A stretch of 5,441 nucleotides of DNA from Candidatus Bipolaricaulota bacterium (GCA_021159405.1 JAGGRX010000163.1:1-5441); one strand, 5' to 3'. Positions 1 through 5,441 are shown, counted from the stretch's first letter. A program made the numbers and translations. Notes: a model not told the origin generated them from the sequence alone.

Positions 1-28
1 TTACGGATCACGGATTACGGATCACGGA
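1..28. repeat. Tandem heptamer array (4 units of TCCGTRA on the minus strand)
   Basis: Two perfect copies of a 14-bp block stand side by side. Each block is two 7-bp units differing at one base, so read on the minus strand the order is TCCGTGA, TCCGTAA, TCCGTGA, TCCGTAA. The array touches the left edge of the window and may continue beyond it. It overlaps the 3' end of the flavoprotein gene and supplies its last codons and its TGA stop (10-8). Because 7 is not a multiple of 3 and every unit ends in TGA or TAA, any three consecutive units close all three minus-strand frames. The plus-strand frames remain open across it. Its function is unknown; it looks like an intergenic microsatellite or dispersed repeat that has reached the gene end. 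Confidence 0.9.
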
Positions 29-1342
29 CTTGATGTGGCGGGCGGCGAGGATGCCGGTCACGGCAGCGAACACGATGCCCCGGGAATGTCCGGAGGCATC
101 CCCAGCCACGTAAAACCCGGGTAGCTCCGTCTCCATCCCCTCCCGCACGTTGTAACGCGTATCGTAGAACTTGATCTCCGGGGCGTAGATCAGGGTACCG
201 TCGGCGGCAAGTCCCGGGATAATCAGGTTCAGCCGTTCGATCGCCTCCAGGATATCCAGCACCACCCGGTGGGGCAGGGCCATAGAGATGTCCCCGGGGG
301 TGAACTCCTCAAGCGTGGGCTGGATGGGCACCCGGCGGATCCGCTCCAAGGTAGAACGACGCCCCTGCTGAAGGTCCTTGAGCCGCTGGAGGATCGGCCG
401 CCCCCCGCCGATGGTGGTGGCGAGTTTGGCGATGGCGCGGCCGTATTCGGTGGTATCTTCCACCGGATCGGTGAGCTCTATGTGCACAAGAAGCGCGAAG
501 TTGGTGTTCTCGGTCTTCGTTTTGTTCTCGGCATGGCCGTTTACGAGTACGAACTCGTCGTAGTCCTCCTTGACCACGAACCCCCGGGGATTGGTGCAGA
601 AGGTGCGCACCATGTCATCGTAGGTGGGGGTGCGCACGCGGAATTTGGCGTCGTACATCACCCGCTCGATGGGCTCGTAGAGCTCGGCCGGGAACTCCAC
701 CCGCACGCCCACGTCCAAGGGGCCGAACTCCGGCCCCACCCCCAGCCTCCGGGTCACCTCCCTGAGCCAGTAAGCTCCCACCCGGCCCGGCGCGGCGATC
801 ACGTTCCGGGCAGTTACCGCTCCTCCATCCAGCTGGATCTCAAATCCCTGACCAGCTTTGGAAATGGACTTGACCTCGGTACCAAGGCGGAACTCCACCC
901 CGCGGGCCACCAGGTCCTGGTACAGGGCGTCGATGACCTCGCGGATGCGCCGGGTGCCGATGTGACGCTGCCGGCCGGCGATGAACTCGATCCCGACCTC
1001 GGCGGCCCGCTTCTTGAGCCTGGCCAGGGCCTGTTCGTCCTCTCCGGAGTACTTCTCCGGCGCCCCATACCGGGTAAATACCTCATCCACACGAGCTATA
1101 AGCGCGGCAAGATCCCCCACCGAACAGCCGATGGCCGCCGTATCCCCACCGATCTTGGGGGTGAGGTTGAGCTTACCATCGGAGAAGGTGCCGGCGCCGC
1201 CCACCCCGCATGTGATGCTGGTACGTTCTTTGGGCGCTAGGCCCTTCTCCAGCACCACCACCTTTAGTCCGCCTTCCGCAAGCTCCAGGGCGGAAAACAG
1301 CCCTGCCGGACCCGCCCCCACAATCGCCACGTCGTATCGCAT
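8..1342 (-). CDS. FAD-dependent dehydrogenase, COG2509-like (NAD(P)/FAD oxidoreductase)
   Basis: A 444-residue soluble flavoprotein with no signal peptide or membrane segment. The N-terminus is a Rossmann FAD-binding fold: GAGPAG at residues 9-14 after a hydrophobic strand, and the ribose-binding acidic residue E32 in VVVLEKG. A glycine-rich segment CGVGGAGTFSDGKLN (45-59) and a CTNPRG segment (249-254) resemble conserved regions of the uncharacterised FAD-dependent dehydrogenases of COG2509. The C-terminal FAD motif is YVAGDASGHSRG (411-422), where D415 should contact the flavin. Substrate and electron partner are unknown. The start chosen is the ATG at 1342, immediately before the Rossmann strand. 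The open frame continues upstream to 1498, but that would add 52 unrelated residues and run through the rsmD start. No good Shine-Dalgarno precedes the ATG, only a G-run about 11 nt upstream. The last six residues and the stop are encoded by the heptamer repeat. The gene is divergent from rsmD. Family assignment is fairly sure; exact function is not. Confidence 0.88.
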   Translation of the reverse strand: MRYDVAIVGAGPAGLFSALELAEGGLKVVVLEKGLAPKERTSITCGVGGAGTFSDGKLNLTPKIGGDTAAIGCSVGDLAALIARVDEVFTRYGAPEKYSGEDEQALARLKKRAAEVGIEFIAGRQRHIGTRRIREVIDALYQDLVARGVEFRLGTEVKSISKAGQGFEIQLDGGAVTARNVIAAPGRVGAYWLREVTRRLGVGPEFGPLDVGVRVEFPAELYEPIERVMYDAKFRVRTPTYDDMVRTFCTNPRGFVVKEDYDEFVLVNGHAENKTKTENTNFALLVHIELTDPVEDTTEYGRAIAKLATTIGGGRPILQRLKDLQQGRRSTLERIRRVPIQPTLEEFTPGDISMALPHRVVLDILEAIERLNLIIPGLAADGTLIYAPEIKFYDTRYNVREGMETELPGFYVAGDASGHSRGIVFAAVTGILAARHIKSVIRNP

Positions 1343-1447
1343 CGGTCGTCTTGCCCCCGGTGCACCGCAGGCTGCCTTGCCCCACGGTTTGGGATATCCT
1401 GCGATGGAGCCAAACTCGATCGTAACGTGAAATAGGAGGAGCGCAAG
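1343..1447. promoter_or_regulatory. Divergent intergenic region, presumed promoters for the flavoprotein gene and rsmD-surE
   Basis: This 105-bp spacer is the only gap of any size in the window, and it separates two divergent transcription units, so promoters for both directions are expected here. No convincing -35/-10 pair could be read on either strand. A TATCCT at 1395-1400 resembles a -10 box but has no matching -35 at 16-18 bp. It lies in the perfect 8-bp palindrome GGATATCC (1392-1399), which could be an operator half or chance. The functional assignment rests on gene arrangement only. Confidence 0.35.
1434..1440 (+). promoter_or_regulatory. Ribosome binding site of rsmD
   Basis: AGGAGGA lies 7 nt before the GTG at 1448. 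It fixes the non-ATG start, which gives the family-typical N-terminus MRIIGG. Confidence 0.85.
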
Positions 1448-2017
1448 GTGAGGATCATCGGAGGGGAGAAACGCGGCCGCAAGCTCGTGGAGTGGCACGG
1501 GGCCGGGATTCGCCCCTTAAGGGACCGGGTACGCACTGCCCTGTTTGACATCCTGGCCGAAAGGGTGGTGGGAGCGGAATTCTTAGACCTTTTTGCCGGG
1601 ACTGGGGCGGTGGGCCTGGAGGCCCTGTCCCGGGGGGCCCGGCGAGCCACGTTCGTCGATTCCTCCGCCCGGGCCATTCGCATCATTCGGGAAAACGCGC
1701 GCCGCCTGGGTTACGAGGACAGGACGGAAGTGATGCGAGGCGACGCCCTGAAAGCCGTTCGAACGCTGGCTCGCCGGGGACGGAAGTTCGACCTCGTGTT
1801 CGTAGGTGCCCCCTATAGCGGTGACCTCGCCCTGCGGTCGGCGTCCGCTCTGGGGAACTCAGGGCCGCTTTCCCCGGGGGCTACAGTGGTCGTCGAGGTG
1901 TTTCGTAAGACGGAGCCTGCCTTGCGCTACGGCGGCCTTAAGCTTGACTCCGTGCGCCAGTACGGGGAGACACGGCTTCTTTTCTACCGATTTGTGAAAG
2001 ATGCACCTACAGAATAG
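1448..2017 (+). CDS. rsmD: 16S rRNA (guanine(966)-N2)-methyltransferase RsmD family
   Basis: A 189-residue protein of the usual RsmD length. The family transfers a methyl group from S-adenosylmethionine to N2 of G966 of 16S rRNA in the small subunit. Visible features in order: N-terminal MRIIGGEKRGRKL (1-13), the signature RPLRDRVRTALFDIL (22-36), the SAM-binding motif I LDLFAGTGAVGLEALSRGA (46-64), the acidic ribose contact in FVDSS (69-73), GDAL (98-101), motif IV, and a C-terminal YGETRLLFY (172-180). The start is GTG at 1448, set by AGGAGGA. Odd point: motif IV, normally (D/N)PPY in N2-guanine methyltransferases, reads VFVGAPYSG (117-125), so the expected catalytic Asp is Gly120 and the first Pro is Ala121; P122 and Y123 are kept. 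Activity may be altered, or the lineage may use a variant active site. It lies 24 nt upstream of surE and is probably co-transcribed with it. Family identity is strong; the exact target is inferred. Confidence 0.93.
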   Translation: MRIIGGEKRGRKLVEWHGAGIRPLRDRVRTALFDILAERVVGAEFLDLFAGTGAVGLEALSRGARRATFVDSSARAIRIIRENARRLGYEDRTEVMRGDALKAVRTLARRGRKFDLVFVGAPYSGDLALRSASALGNSGPLSPGATVVVEVFRKTEPALRYGGLKLDSVRQYGETRLLFYRFVKDAPTE

Positions 2018-2027
2018 AATCACGTCC

Positions 2028-2036
2028 AAAAGGAGG
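2028..2036 (+). promoter_or_regulatory. Ribosome binding site of surE
   Basis: AAAAGGAGG lies 5 nt before the ATG at 2042, in the 24-nt gap after the rsmD stop. It supports this start and independent translation of surE. Confidence 0.85.
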
Positions 2037-2041
2037 CCGAA

Positions 2042-2845
2042 ATGGGCAGGCCTTTCATCCTCCTCACCAACGACGATGGTTACCTTTCCGCAGGGCTGCT
2101 TGCACTCCGCAACGCACTCCTCGATCTGGGGGAGGTGTGGATCCTGGCGCCGGACCGGAACTGGTCAGCCGCATCTCGCACCCGGATCTTCCACAAGCCT
2201 CTGCGGGTATCCACGGCGAAGCTGCCGGGTGGTGAAGAGGTGCACATCACCAACGGGTCCCCTTCGGACTGCGTGTCGCTAGCGCTTTTGGGGCTGGCAC
2301 CCAGGCGGCCGGACCTGGTGATGGCGGGGATAAACGCCGGGGCCAACCTGGGCCGGGACGTGACCATGTCCGGGACGGTGGCCGCGGCCATGGAAGCGGC
2401 CCAGCAGGGCGTGCAGGCGGTGGCCATCTCTCTGGACCTGGGTGAGGGAGAGGAAGGGGTGGAGGCTGCCCCCCCGGACTACACCCATGCCGCCCGGGTG
2501 GCGGCTCAGGTGGCGGCGTTCGTGCTCGCGGAGCACCCCCTTTCCCCTGGAACCCTGCTCAACGTGAACGTGCCCCGGGGGAAGCCCAAGGGGGTTAAGC
2601 TGACCCGCCTGGGGAACAAGATCTACCGGGACGAGCTCGTGCGGGGAAAGGACCCACGGGGCAGGGAATATTACTGGCTTACCGGGGAGATGCTGTCCGA
2701 GCCCCCACCAGAAGTCGAGGATACCGATGTGTGGGCCCTGCTTTCCGGGTACGTGTCCATCACCCCGCTGCAGCTCGATCTCACCGCTTACTCCATCCTG
2801 GAAGCGCTCAAAGGGATCGAGGACAAGCTCAACCTCGGAGGATAG
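2042..2845 (+). CDS. surE: 5'/3'-nucleotidase SurE
   Basis: A 267-residue cytoplasmic metal-dependent phosphatase that removes phosphate from nucleoside 5'- and 3'-monophosphates; some members also act on short polyphosphate. Sequence signs: the N-terminal strand plus LTNDDG (8-13), whose D11 and D12 are the metal ligands; APDRNWSAAS (36-45), with S42 at the metal-ligand serine position; NGSPSDCV (71-78), matching the family GTPxDCV; AGINAGANLG (95-104), with metal ligand N98; MSGTVAAAMEA (109-119); and the C-terminal TDVWALLSGYVSITPL (228-243), typical of the family. All expected metal ligands are present, so the enzyme should be active. The length is close to the usual 245-270 residues. The small variations are A43 where Gly is usual after the ligand Ser, and an acidic loop near 134-141. 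It is the second gene after rsmD. Its last 17 bp overlap the tail of the convergent GDT1-like gene. Confidence 0.97.
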   Translation: MGRPFILLTNDDGYLSAGLLALRNALLDLGEVWILAPDRNWSAASRTRIFHKPLRVSTAKLPGGEEVHITNGSPSDCVSLALLGLAPRRPDLVMAGINAGANLGRDVTMSGTVAAAMEAAQQGVQAVAISLDLGEGEEGVEAAPPDYTHAARVAAQVAAFVLAEHPLSPGTLLNVNVPRGKPKGVKLTRLGNKIYRDELVRGKDPRGREYYWLTGEMLSEPPPEVEDTDVWALLSGYVSITPLQLDLTAYSILEALKGIEDKLNLGG

Positions 2846-3104
2846 TCCAGGCCCCAAAGCCGATGAACAGTGCCCCGGCCACGTAACGCACCCATCTCAG
2901 CGCACCCTTCGGAAGGAACCCCTTGGCAAGCGCCCCCAGGGCCACCGCCACGGCGGTGCTCGTTAGCAGCGCCAGGCTGGCCCCCAAGAACACGGACAGG
3001 GGTTTCCGATCTGTGGCCATGGTCAAGATAGCAAGCTGGGTCTTGTCCCCAAGCTCTGCGAGGAAGACGAGGCCGAAAGCAGCTGCCACCGTGGCTATGT
3101 CCAT
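2829..3104 (-). CDS. Half-size TMEM165/GDT1-family (UPF0016) cation transporter
   Basis: A 91-residue membrane protein with three predicted helices at roughly residues 4-28, 37-60 and 71-90. The family signature E-x-G-D-K-T/S appears once, as ELGDKT at 17-22 near the end of helix 1; its acidic residues are thought to bind the transported ion. GDT1/TMEM165 proteins and bacterial relatives such as Mnx and MneA export Mn2+ or exchange Ca2+/Mn2+ for H+. Those well-studied members carry two such repeats in about 200 residues or more, whereas this protein is a single repeat and would have to act as a homodimer or with a separately encoded half. The start at 3104 is set by a near-perfect Shine-Dalgarno. 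It overlaps the Nudix gene by 10 bp and is the last gene of the exporter operon. Its 3' end overlaps surE by 17 bp on the other strand. The ion is inferred from the family only. Confidence 0.92.
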   Translation of the reverse strand: MDIATVAAAFGLVFLAELGDKTQLAILTMATDRKPLSVFLGASLALLTSTAVAVALGALAKGFLPKGALRWVRYVAGALFIGFGAWTILRG

Positions 3105-3523
3105 CGAATATCACCTCCCAAGAATTCACCGGCCTCCTTGAGCCTGCGGAGGAGCTTTTCATCTGCCGGTGCCAGAGGCAGCCTCTCGAGTTCCGCAAGG
3201 TCCACCCAGCGGACCTCGGCGCAGCCCAAGGGCTGAGGCTCGCCGGAAAGGATACGGCAGCGAAAGAGACGTAGTCTAATGTTGCAATCCGGATAGGCAT
3301 GCGTTGCGATGGCGAGCTCCTCCCCCACTTCCACTTGGATTCCAAGCTCCTCGGAGAGCTCCCTGGCCAGGGCCTGGGCAGGGGTCTCTCCCGGCTCAAC
3401 CATCCCCCCGGGGAACTCCCACAGCCCGCCCCGGACGTCCCCAGGACGGCGGCGTGCAAGCAGCACCAGACCGTCCCGGACGACAAAACCCGCAGTGACC
3501 TCAAGGGGCTCCTTGTCCGTCAT
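3095..3523 (-). CDS. Nudix hydrolase, MutT/NudG-like (putative 8-oxo-dGTP diphosphatase)
   Basis: A 142-residue cytoplasmic pyrophosphohydrolase. The complete Nudix box G-x5-E-x7-R-E-U-x-E-E-x-G-U is seen at residues 40-62, with G40, E46, R54, E55, E58, E59 and G61 all in place, so Mg2+/Mn2+ binding and catalysis should be intact. The preceding VTAGFVVRDGLVLLARRR (9-26) and LWEFPGG (34-40) are typical of MutT-like enzymes that clean oxidised or non-canonical nucleoside triphosphates, though ADP-ribose or other substrates cannot be excluded. The start is the ATG at 3523, which overlaps the permease stop as ATGA. The frame upstream to 3598 lies inside the permease gene and is rejected. No strong Shine-Dalgarno precedes it, which points to translational coupling to the permease. 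The gene ends 10 bp inside the GDT1-like gene. Confidence 0.94.
   Translation of the reverse strand: MTDKEPLEVTAGFVVRDGLVLLARRRPGDVRGGLWEFPGGMVEPGETPAQALARELSEELGIQVEVGEELAIATHAYPDCNIRLRLFRCRILSGEPQPLGCAEVRWVDLAELERLPLAPADEKLLRRLKEAGEFLGGDIRWT
3110..3118 (-). promoter_or_regulatory. Strong ribosome binding site of the GDT1-like gene
   Basis: On the minus strand GGAGGTGAT, a nine-base match to the anti-Shine-Dalgarno tail of 16S rRNA, lies 5 nt before the ATG at 3104. It sits inside the Nudix coding region, fixes the start, and suggests the transporter is translated efficiently in its own right. Confidence 0.88.
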
Positions 3524-4611
3524 TCCCAGCGGAAAAACCGTAGGGCAATGGCCGCCGTGACCACAAGCCAACCGCCCAACACCGCTAGGTCCACCCACAG
3601 GGGAACCAAAGGCGTGGCGTCCACCATCACCTGCCTCAAGGCGTCCCCGAGGTAGGTCAAGGGCAGGGCGTATATCACCGGCTTCAGCACCCCGGGCATC
3701 CAGTCCACCGGCCAGAAGATGCCCGATAGAAACATCATGGGGAAGTTCAGGGTCTGGAGGATGGCGTTCCCGGCCTCCGTCGAGCGGACGAAGGAGGCGA
3801 CCATGTACCCGAGGGAGATAAAGGTCAAAGCCCCAAGCAAAACCACCCCCGCTATGAGGATCGGTTCCCCCACTAGGGCCACCTTAAACACCGTGACCCC
3901 AACGGCCAGGATGAGCGCGGCCTGCACCAGCGATACGAGGAGCCTCTGGGAGATCATGGATAAAGCGAAGGTGAAACGGCTCAGGGGCGTGGCCCAGAAG
4001 CGGCGCAGTATCTTCTGCTCCCGCCAGGCGATGAGCGTGCTCGCCACCTCTAGGAGCCCGAGATGCATCAGGGCCATGGCCACGATCCCCGGGACCATGT
4101 AGTCGATGGTGCGGAACTTGCGTACCTGGATTGGCTCCGCCTTGAGCTCAAAAAGCCTCTCCTTCCCGGTGATGAACTCCTCCGAGCGGGAGAGGAACTC
4201 CTGGACCACCGCGAGGAGGACACGATAGGTAGTGGCGCGCGAGGCGTCGTAACAGAGCGTGAACTCCACCTTCTCCTCCCTCCCCAGCTTCTCCGCGATC
4301 CCCTCCGGGAAGATGAGGACCCCATCCCTCTTCCTCTCCCTCAACGCGGCGAGCTCCTCTTCTAAGGACCCCCGGTGGACCTCCTCGATCACGGGGATTT
4401 GCGACAGCCCCTGGATCATCCCCTGGACCGCGGGATCCTCCCCTTCGATCACCACCCCGATCCGGAGCTTCATCGGGGCCTCATCCCCCCCGAAGACGAA
4501 GCCGAAAAGGAGCATGAAGAACACGGGGAAGATGAACATCCAGAAAAGAACCACCCGCTCCCGGAAGAAGTTCTTGAACTCCGCCGCCAAAAGCGCGCCG
4601 AAGGCCCTCAT
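3520..4611 (-). CDS. ABC-2 type transporter permease
   Basis: A 363-residue inner-membrane subunit of an ABC exporter of the ABC-2 family (broad DrrB/YhiN-YbhS-like type). The N-terminal amphipathic stretch FKNFFRERV (12-20) leads into TM1 at about 20-42. A long extracytoplasmic domain follows, about 43-165. TM2 lies at about 171-195 (YMVPGIVAMALMHLGLLE), then a cytoplasmic coupling segment WREQKILRRFWATPLSRF (196-213), typical of the family, and TM3-TM5 at about 215-242, 249-275 and 282-303. An LPLTYLGDALRQVM segment (316-329) precedes TM6 at about 336-359. This TM1, large loop, five TM layout is typical of ABC2_membrane_3 proteins that export drugs, lipids or polysaccharides; the substrate is not readable. 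The start is the ATG at 4611, overlapping the ATPase stop as ATGA and preceded by AAGGAGG. The longer frame to 5019 lies inside the ATPase gene and is rejected. The stop overlaps the Nudix start. Confidence 0.93.
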   Translation of the reverse strand: MRAFGALLAAEFKNFFRERVVLFWMFIFPVFFMLLFGFVFGGDEAPMKLRIGVVIEGEDPAVQGMIQGLSQIPVIEEVHRGSLEEELAALRERKRDGVLIFPEGIAEKLGREEKVEFTLCYDASRATTYRVLLAVVQEFLSRSEEFITGKERLFELKAEPIQVRKFRTIDYMVPGIVAMALMHLGLLEVASTLIAWREQKILRRFWATPLSRFTFALSMISQRLLVSLVQAALILAVGVTVFKVALVGEPILIAGVVLLGALTFISLGYMVASFVRSTEAGNAILQTLNFPMMFLSGIFWPVDWMPGVLKPVIYALPLTYLGDALRQVMVDATPLVPLWVDLAVLGGWLVVTAAIALRFFRWE

Positions 4612-5441
4612 TCCCGGATCCTCCTTCCCGTGAGGATGAGGTAGACGTCCTCCAGCGAGACCCTGCGCATGACGAGGTCCTCGAGGACCAGCTTCCCTTC
4701 GCTCGACAAAAGCGAGACCGCCCTGATGGTCTCCACGGGGGAAGTGGAATAAAGCACCACGGTATCCTCCTCCCGCACCGCCCTCTTCACGCCGGGGAGT
4801 CCGCGGAGATCTACCCCGTCGGATCCGGATCCCAAGTGGATCTCGATGGGGGTTCCCTCGGATTGCTTCGCGATAAGCTCCTTGGGGCTCCCCAAGGCGA
4901 TGATCTGGCCGTGGTCGAGGATGAGGACGCGGTCGCAGAGGTGTTCGGCCTCCTCCATGTAGTGGGTGGTGATAAGGACCGTCTTCCCGCGGCCCTTCAG
5001 CGAAGTGATCAGGTCCCACAGGGAGCGGCGTGCCTGGGGATCAAGGCCCGCAGTGGGCTCATCCAGGATGAGCACCTCGGGGTCGTTCACCAACGCCATG
5101 GCGAGGGCCAGGCGTTGCCTTTGCCCCCCGGAGAGGGTCTTTACCTGGGAGCGGCGCTTCTCCCGCAACGCTACAAGCTCCAGGAGTTCCCCCACCGGGA
5201 GGGACCTGGGGTAAAAGGAGGCGAAGAGCCTCAGAGTCTCCTCCACCGTCAGGCGCGGGAGGAAAGCGGTCCCCTGTAGTTGGATCCCAAGGCGCGCCTT
5301 GAGCGCGTGGTTGTTGGGATGGGCCCGCATCCCCAGGACCTTGATTTCCCCGGAGTCGGGGATCCTCAGGCCCTCGATGCACTCCACGGTGGTCGTCTTG
5401 CCGGCGCCGTTGGGCCCAAGAAGCCCAAACACCTCCCCCTT
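4608..5441 (-). CDS. ABC exporter ATP-binding subunit (DrrA/CcmA-type), 5' end outside the window
   Basis: The window holds 277 codons of the ATPase that powers the adjacent permease. The reading frame stays open to the right edge and begins with KGEVFGLLGPNG, so only a short N-terminal part, probably about 20-30 residues, is missing. The GTG at 5432 is the Val of this strand and not a start. Motifs numbered from the edge: Walker A GPNGAGKTT (9-17), Q-loop Q54, ABC signature LSGGQ (103-107), Walker B LILDE (124-128) with catalytic E128, D-loop AGLD (131-134) and H-loop H160 in TTHYMEEAE. All catalytic elements are intact. The C-terminal extension (about 195-277), ending in VSLEDVYLILTGR, matches the accessory region of daunorubicin-resistance-type ATPases. 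The stop overlaps the permease start by 4 bp. The specific cargo is unknown. Confidence 0.96.
   Translation of the reverse strand, partial: KGEVFGLLGPNGAGKTTTVECIEGLRIPDSGEIKVLGMRAHPNNHALKARLGIQLQGTAFLPRLTVEETLRLFASFYPRSLPVGELLELVALREKRRSQVKTLSGGQRQRLALAMALVNDPEVLILDEPTAGLDPQARRSLWDLITSLKGRGKTVLITTHYMEEAEHLCDRVLILDHGQIIALGSPKELIAKQSEGTPIEIHLGSGSDGVDLRGLPGVKRAVREEDTVVLYSTSPVETIRAVSLLSSEGKLVLEDLVMRRVSLEDVYLILTGRRIRE
4620..4626 (-). promoter_or_regulatory. Ribosome binding site of the ABC permease gene
   Basis: Minus-strand AAGGAGG lies 8 nt before the ATG at 4611, within the last codons of the ATPase gene. It confirms the 363-residue start over longer in-frame alternatives. Confidence 0.82.

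Noticed and set aside
269..1240. Long plus-strand open frame (323 codons) antisense to the flavoprotein gene
   Set aside because: It has no recognisable domain, is rich in Pro/Gly/His as expected for the complement of a GC-rich gene, and the opposite strand encodes a clear flavoprotein.
1377..1400. Possible promoter TTGCCC (1377-1382) with TATCCT (1395-1400) for rsmD
   Set aside because: The spacing is only 12 bp instead of 16-18, and both boxes match the consensus poorly.
1343..1498. 52-residue N-terminal extension of the flavoprotein
   Set aside because: It would run through the rsmD ribosome binding site and start codons, shows no similarity to the family, and the Rossmann strand starts exactly at the ATG at 1342.
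2279..2857. 192-codon minus-strand frame opposite surE
   Set aside because: It is a shadow of surE in a GC-rich sequence: Gly/His/Pro-rich, no domain, and incompatible with a complete SurE on the other strand.
2821..2880. Possible bidirectional terminator at the surE/GDT1-like junction
   Set aside because: Only 4-bp inverted matches are present and there is no T-run on either strand.
2788..3504. 238-codon minus-strand frame across the Nudix and GDT1-like genes
   Set aside because: It is another frame of two genes with intact family motifs and has no recognisable features of its own.
4612..5019. 136-residue N-terminal extension of the permease
   Set aside because: It is the ATPase gene read in a different frame, Arg/Gly/Pro-rich, while the ATG at 4611 has AAGGAGG upstream and an ATGA junction.
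5430..5432. GTG as the start of the ABC ATPase
   Set aside because: It encodes the Val of the conserved strand just before Walker A; the frame continues open to the window edge, so the gene is cut by the window.
1..5441. CRISPR array, tRNA/rRNA genes, insertion sequence or phage genes
   Set aside because: No spaced repeats of CRISPR length, no tRNA-like cloverleaf with conserved loops, no transposase or integrase motifs were seen; apart from the 105-bp spacer nearly all bases are in recognisable genes.

Overview
This is a GC-rich, gene-dense bacterial chromosomal segment carrying six protein-coding genes and almost no spacer. Shine-Dalgarno sites are strong, several junctions are overlapping start/stop pairs, and the genes are housekeeping families with no mobile-element hallmarks. 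The compact layout, GC richness and Arg/Glu-rich proteins would fit a streamlined, possibly thermophilic deep-branching bacterium (a Bipolaricaulota/Acetothermia-like lineage is one guess). No rRNA or other phylogenetic marker settles this, so taxonomy stays open.

Layout, left to right. Bases 1-28 are a tandem array of a 7-bp unit that runs into the 3' end of a minus-strand gene for a COG2509-type FAD-dependent dehydrogenase (8-1342). A 105-bp divergent spacer separates it from a plus-strand pair: an RsmD-family 16S rRNA guanine-N2 methyltransferase with a GTG start (1448-2017), then the nucleotidase SurE (2042-2845). Facing them is a tight minus-strand operon. In transcription order it encodes an ABC exporter ATPase (5441-4608, 5' end outside the window), its ABC-2 permease (4611-3520), a MutT-like Nudix hydrolase (3523-3095) and a half-size TMEM165/GDT1-family transporter (3104-2829). 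Its junctions overlap by 4, 4 and 10 bp. The last gene overlaps the 3' end of surE by 17 bp, tail to tail.

How the genes may work together. The ATPase and permease form a drug/lipid-type exporter. The Nudix enzyme and the GDT1-like protein are translationally coupled behind it. SurE and Nudix both act on nucleotides with divalent metals, and GDT1 proteins move Mn2+/Ca2+, so a metal and nucleotide housekeeping theme is possible but is only inference from context.

The main oddities are the degenerate catalytic motif IV of RsmD (GAPY where DPPY/NPPY is expected), the heptamer array that supplies the stop codon of the flavoprotein gene, the single-repeat GDT1 protein with no visible partner, and the convergent gene overlap with no visible intrinsic terminator. 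I did not find a convincing novel defence, mobile or RNA system.
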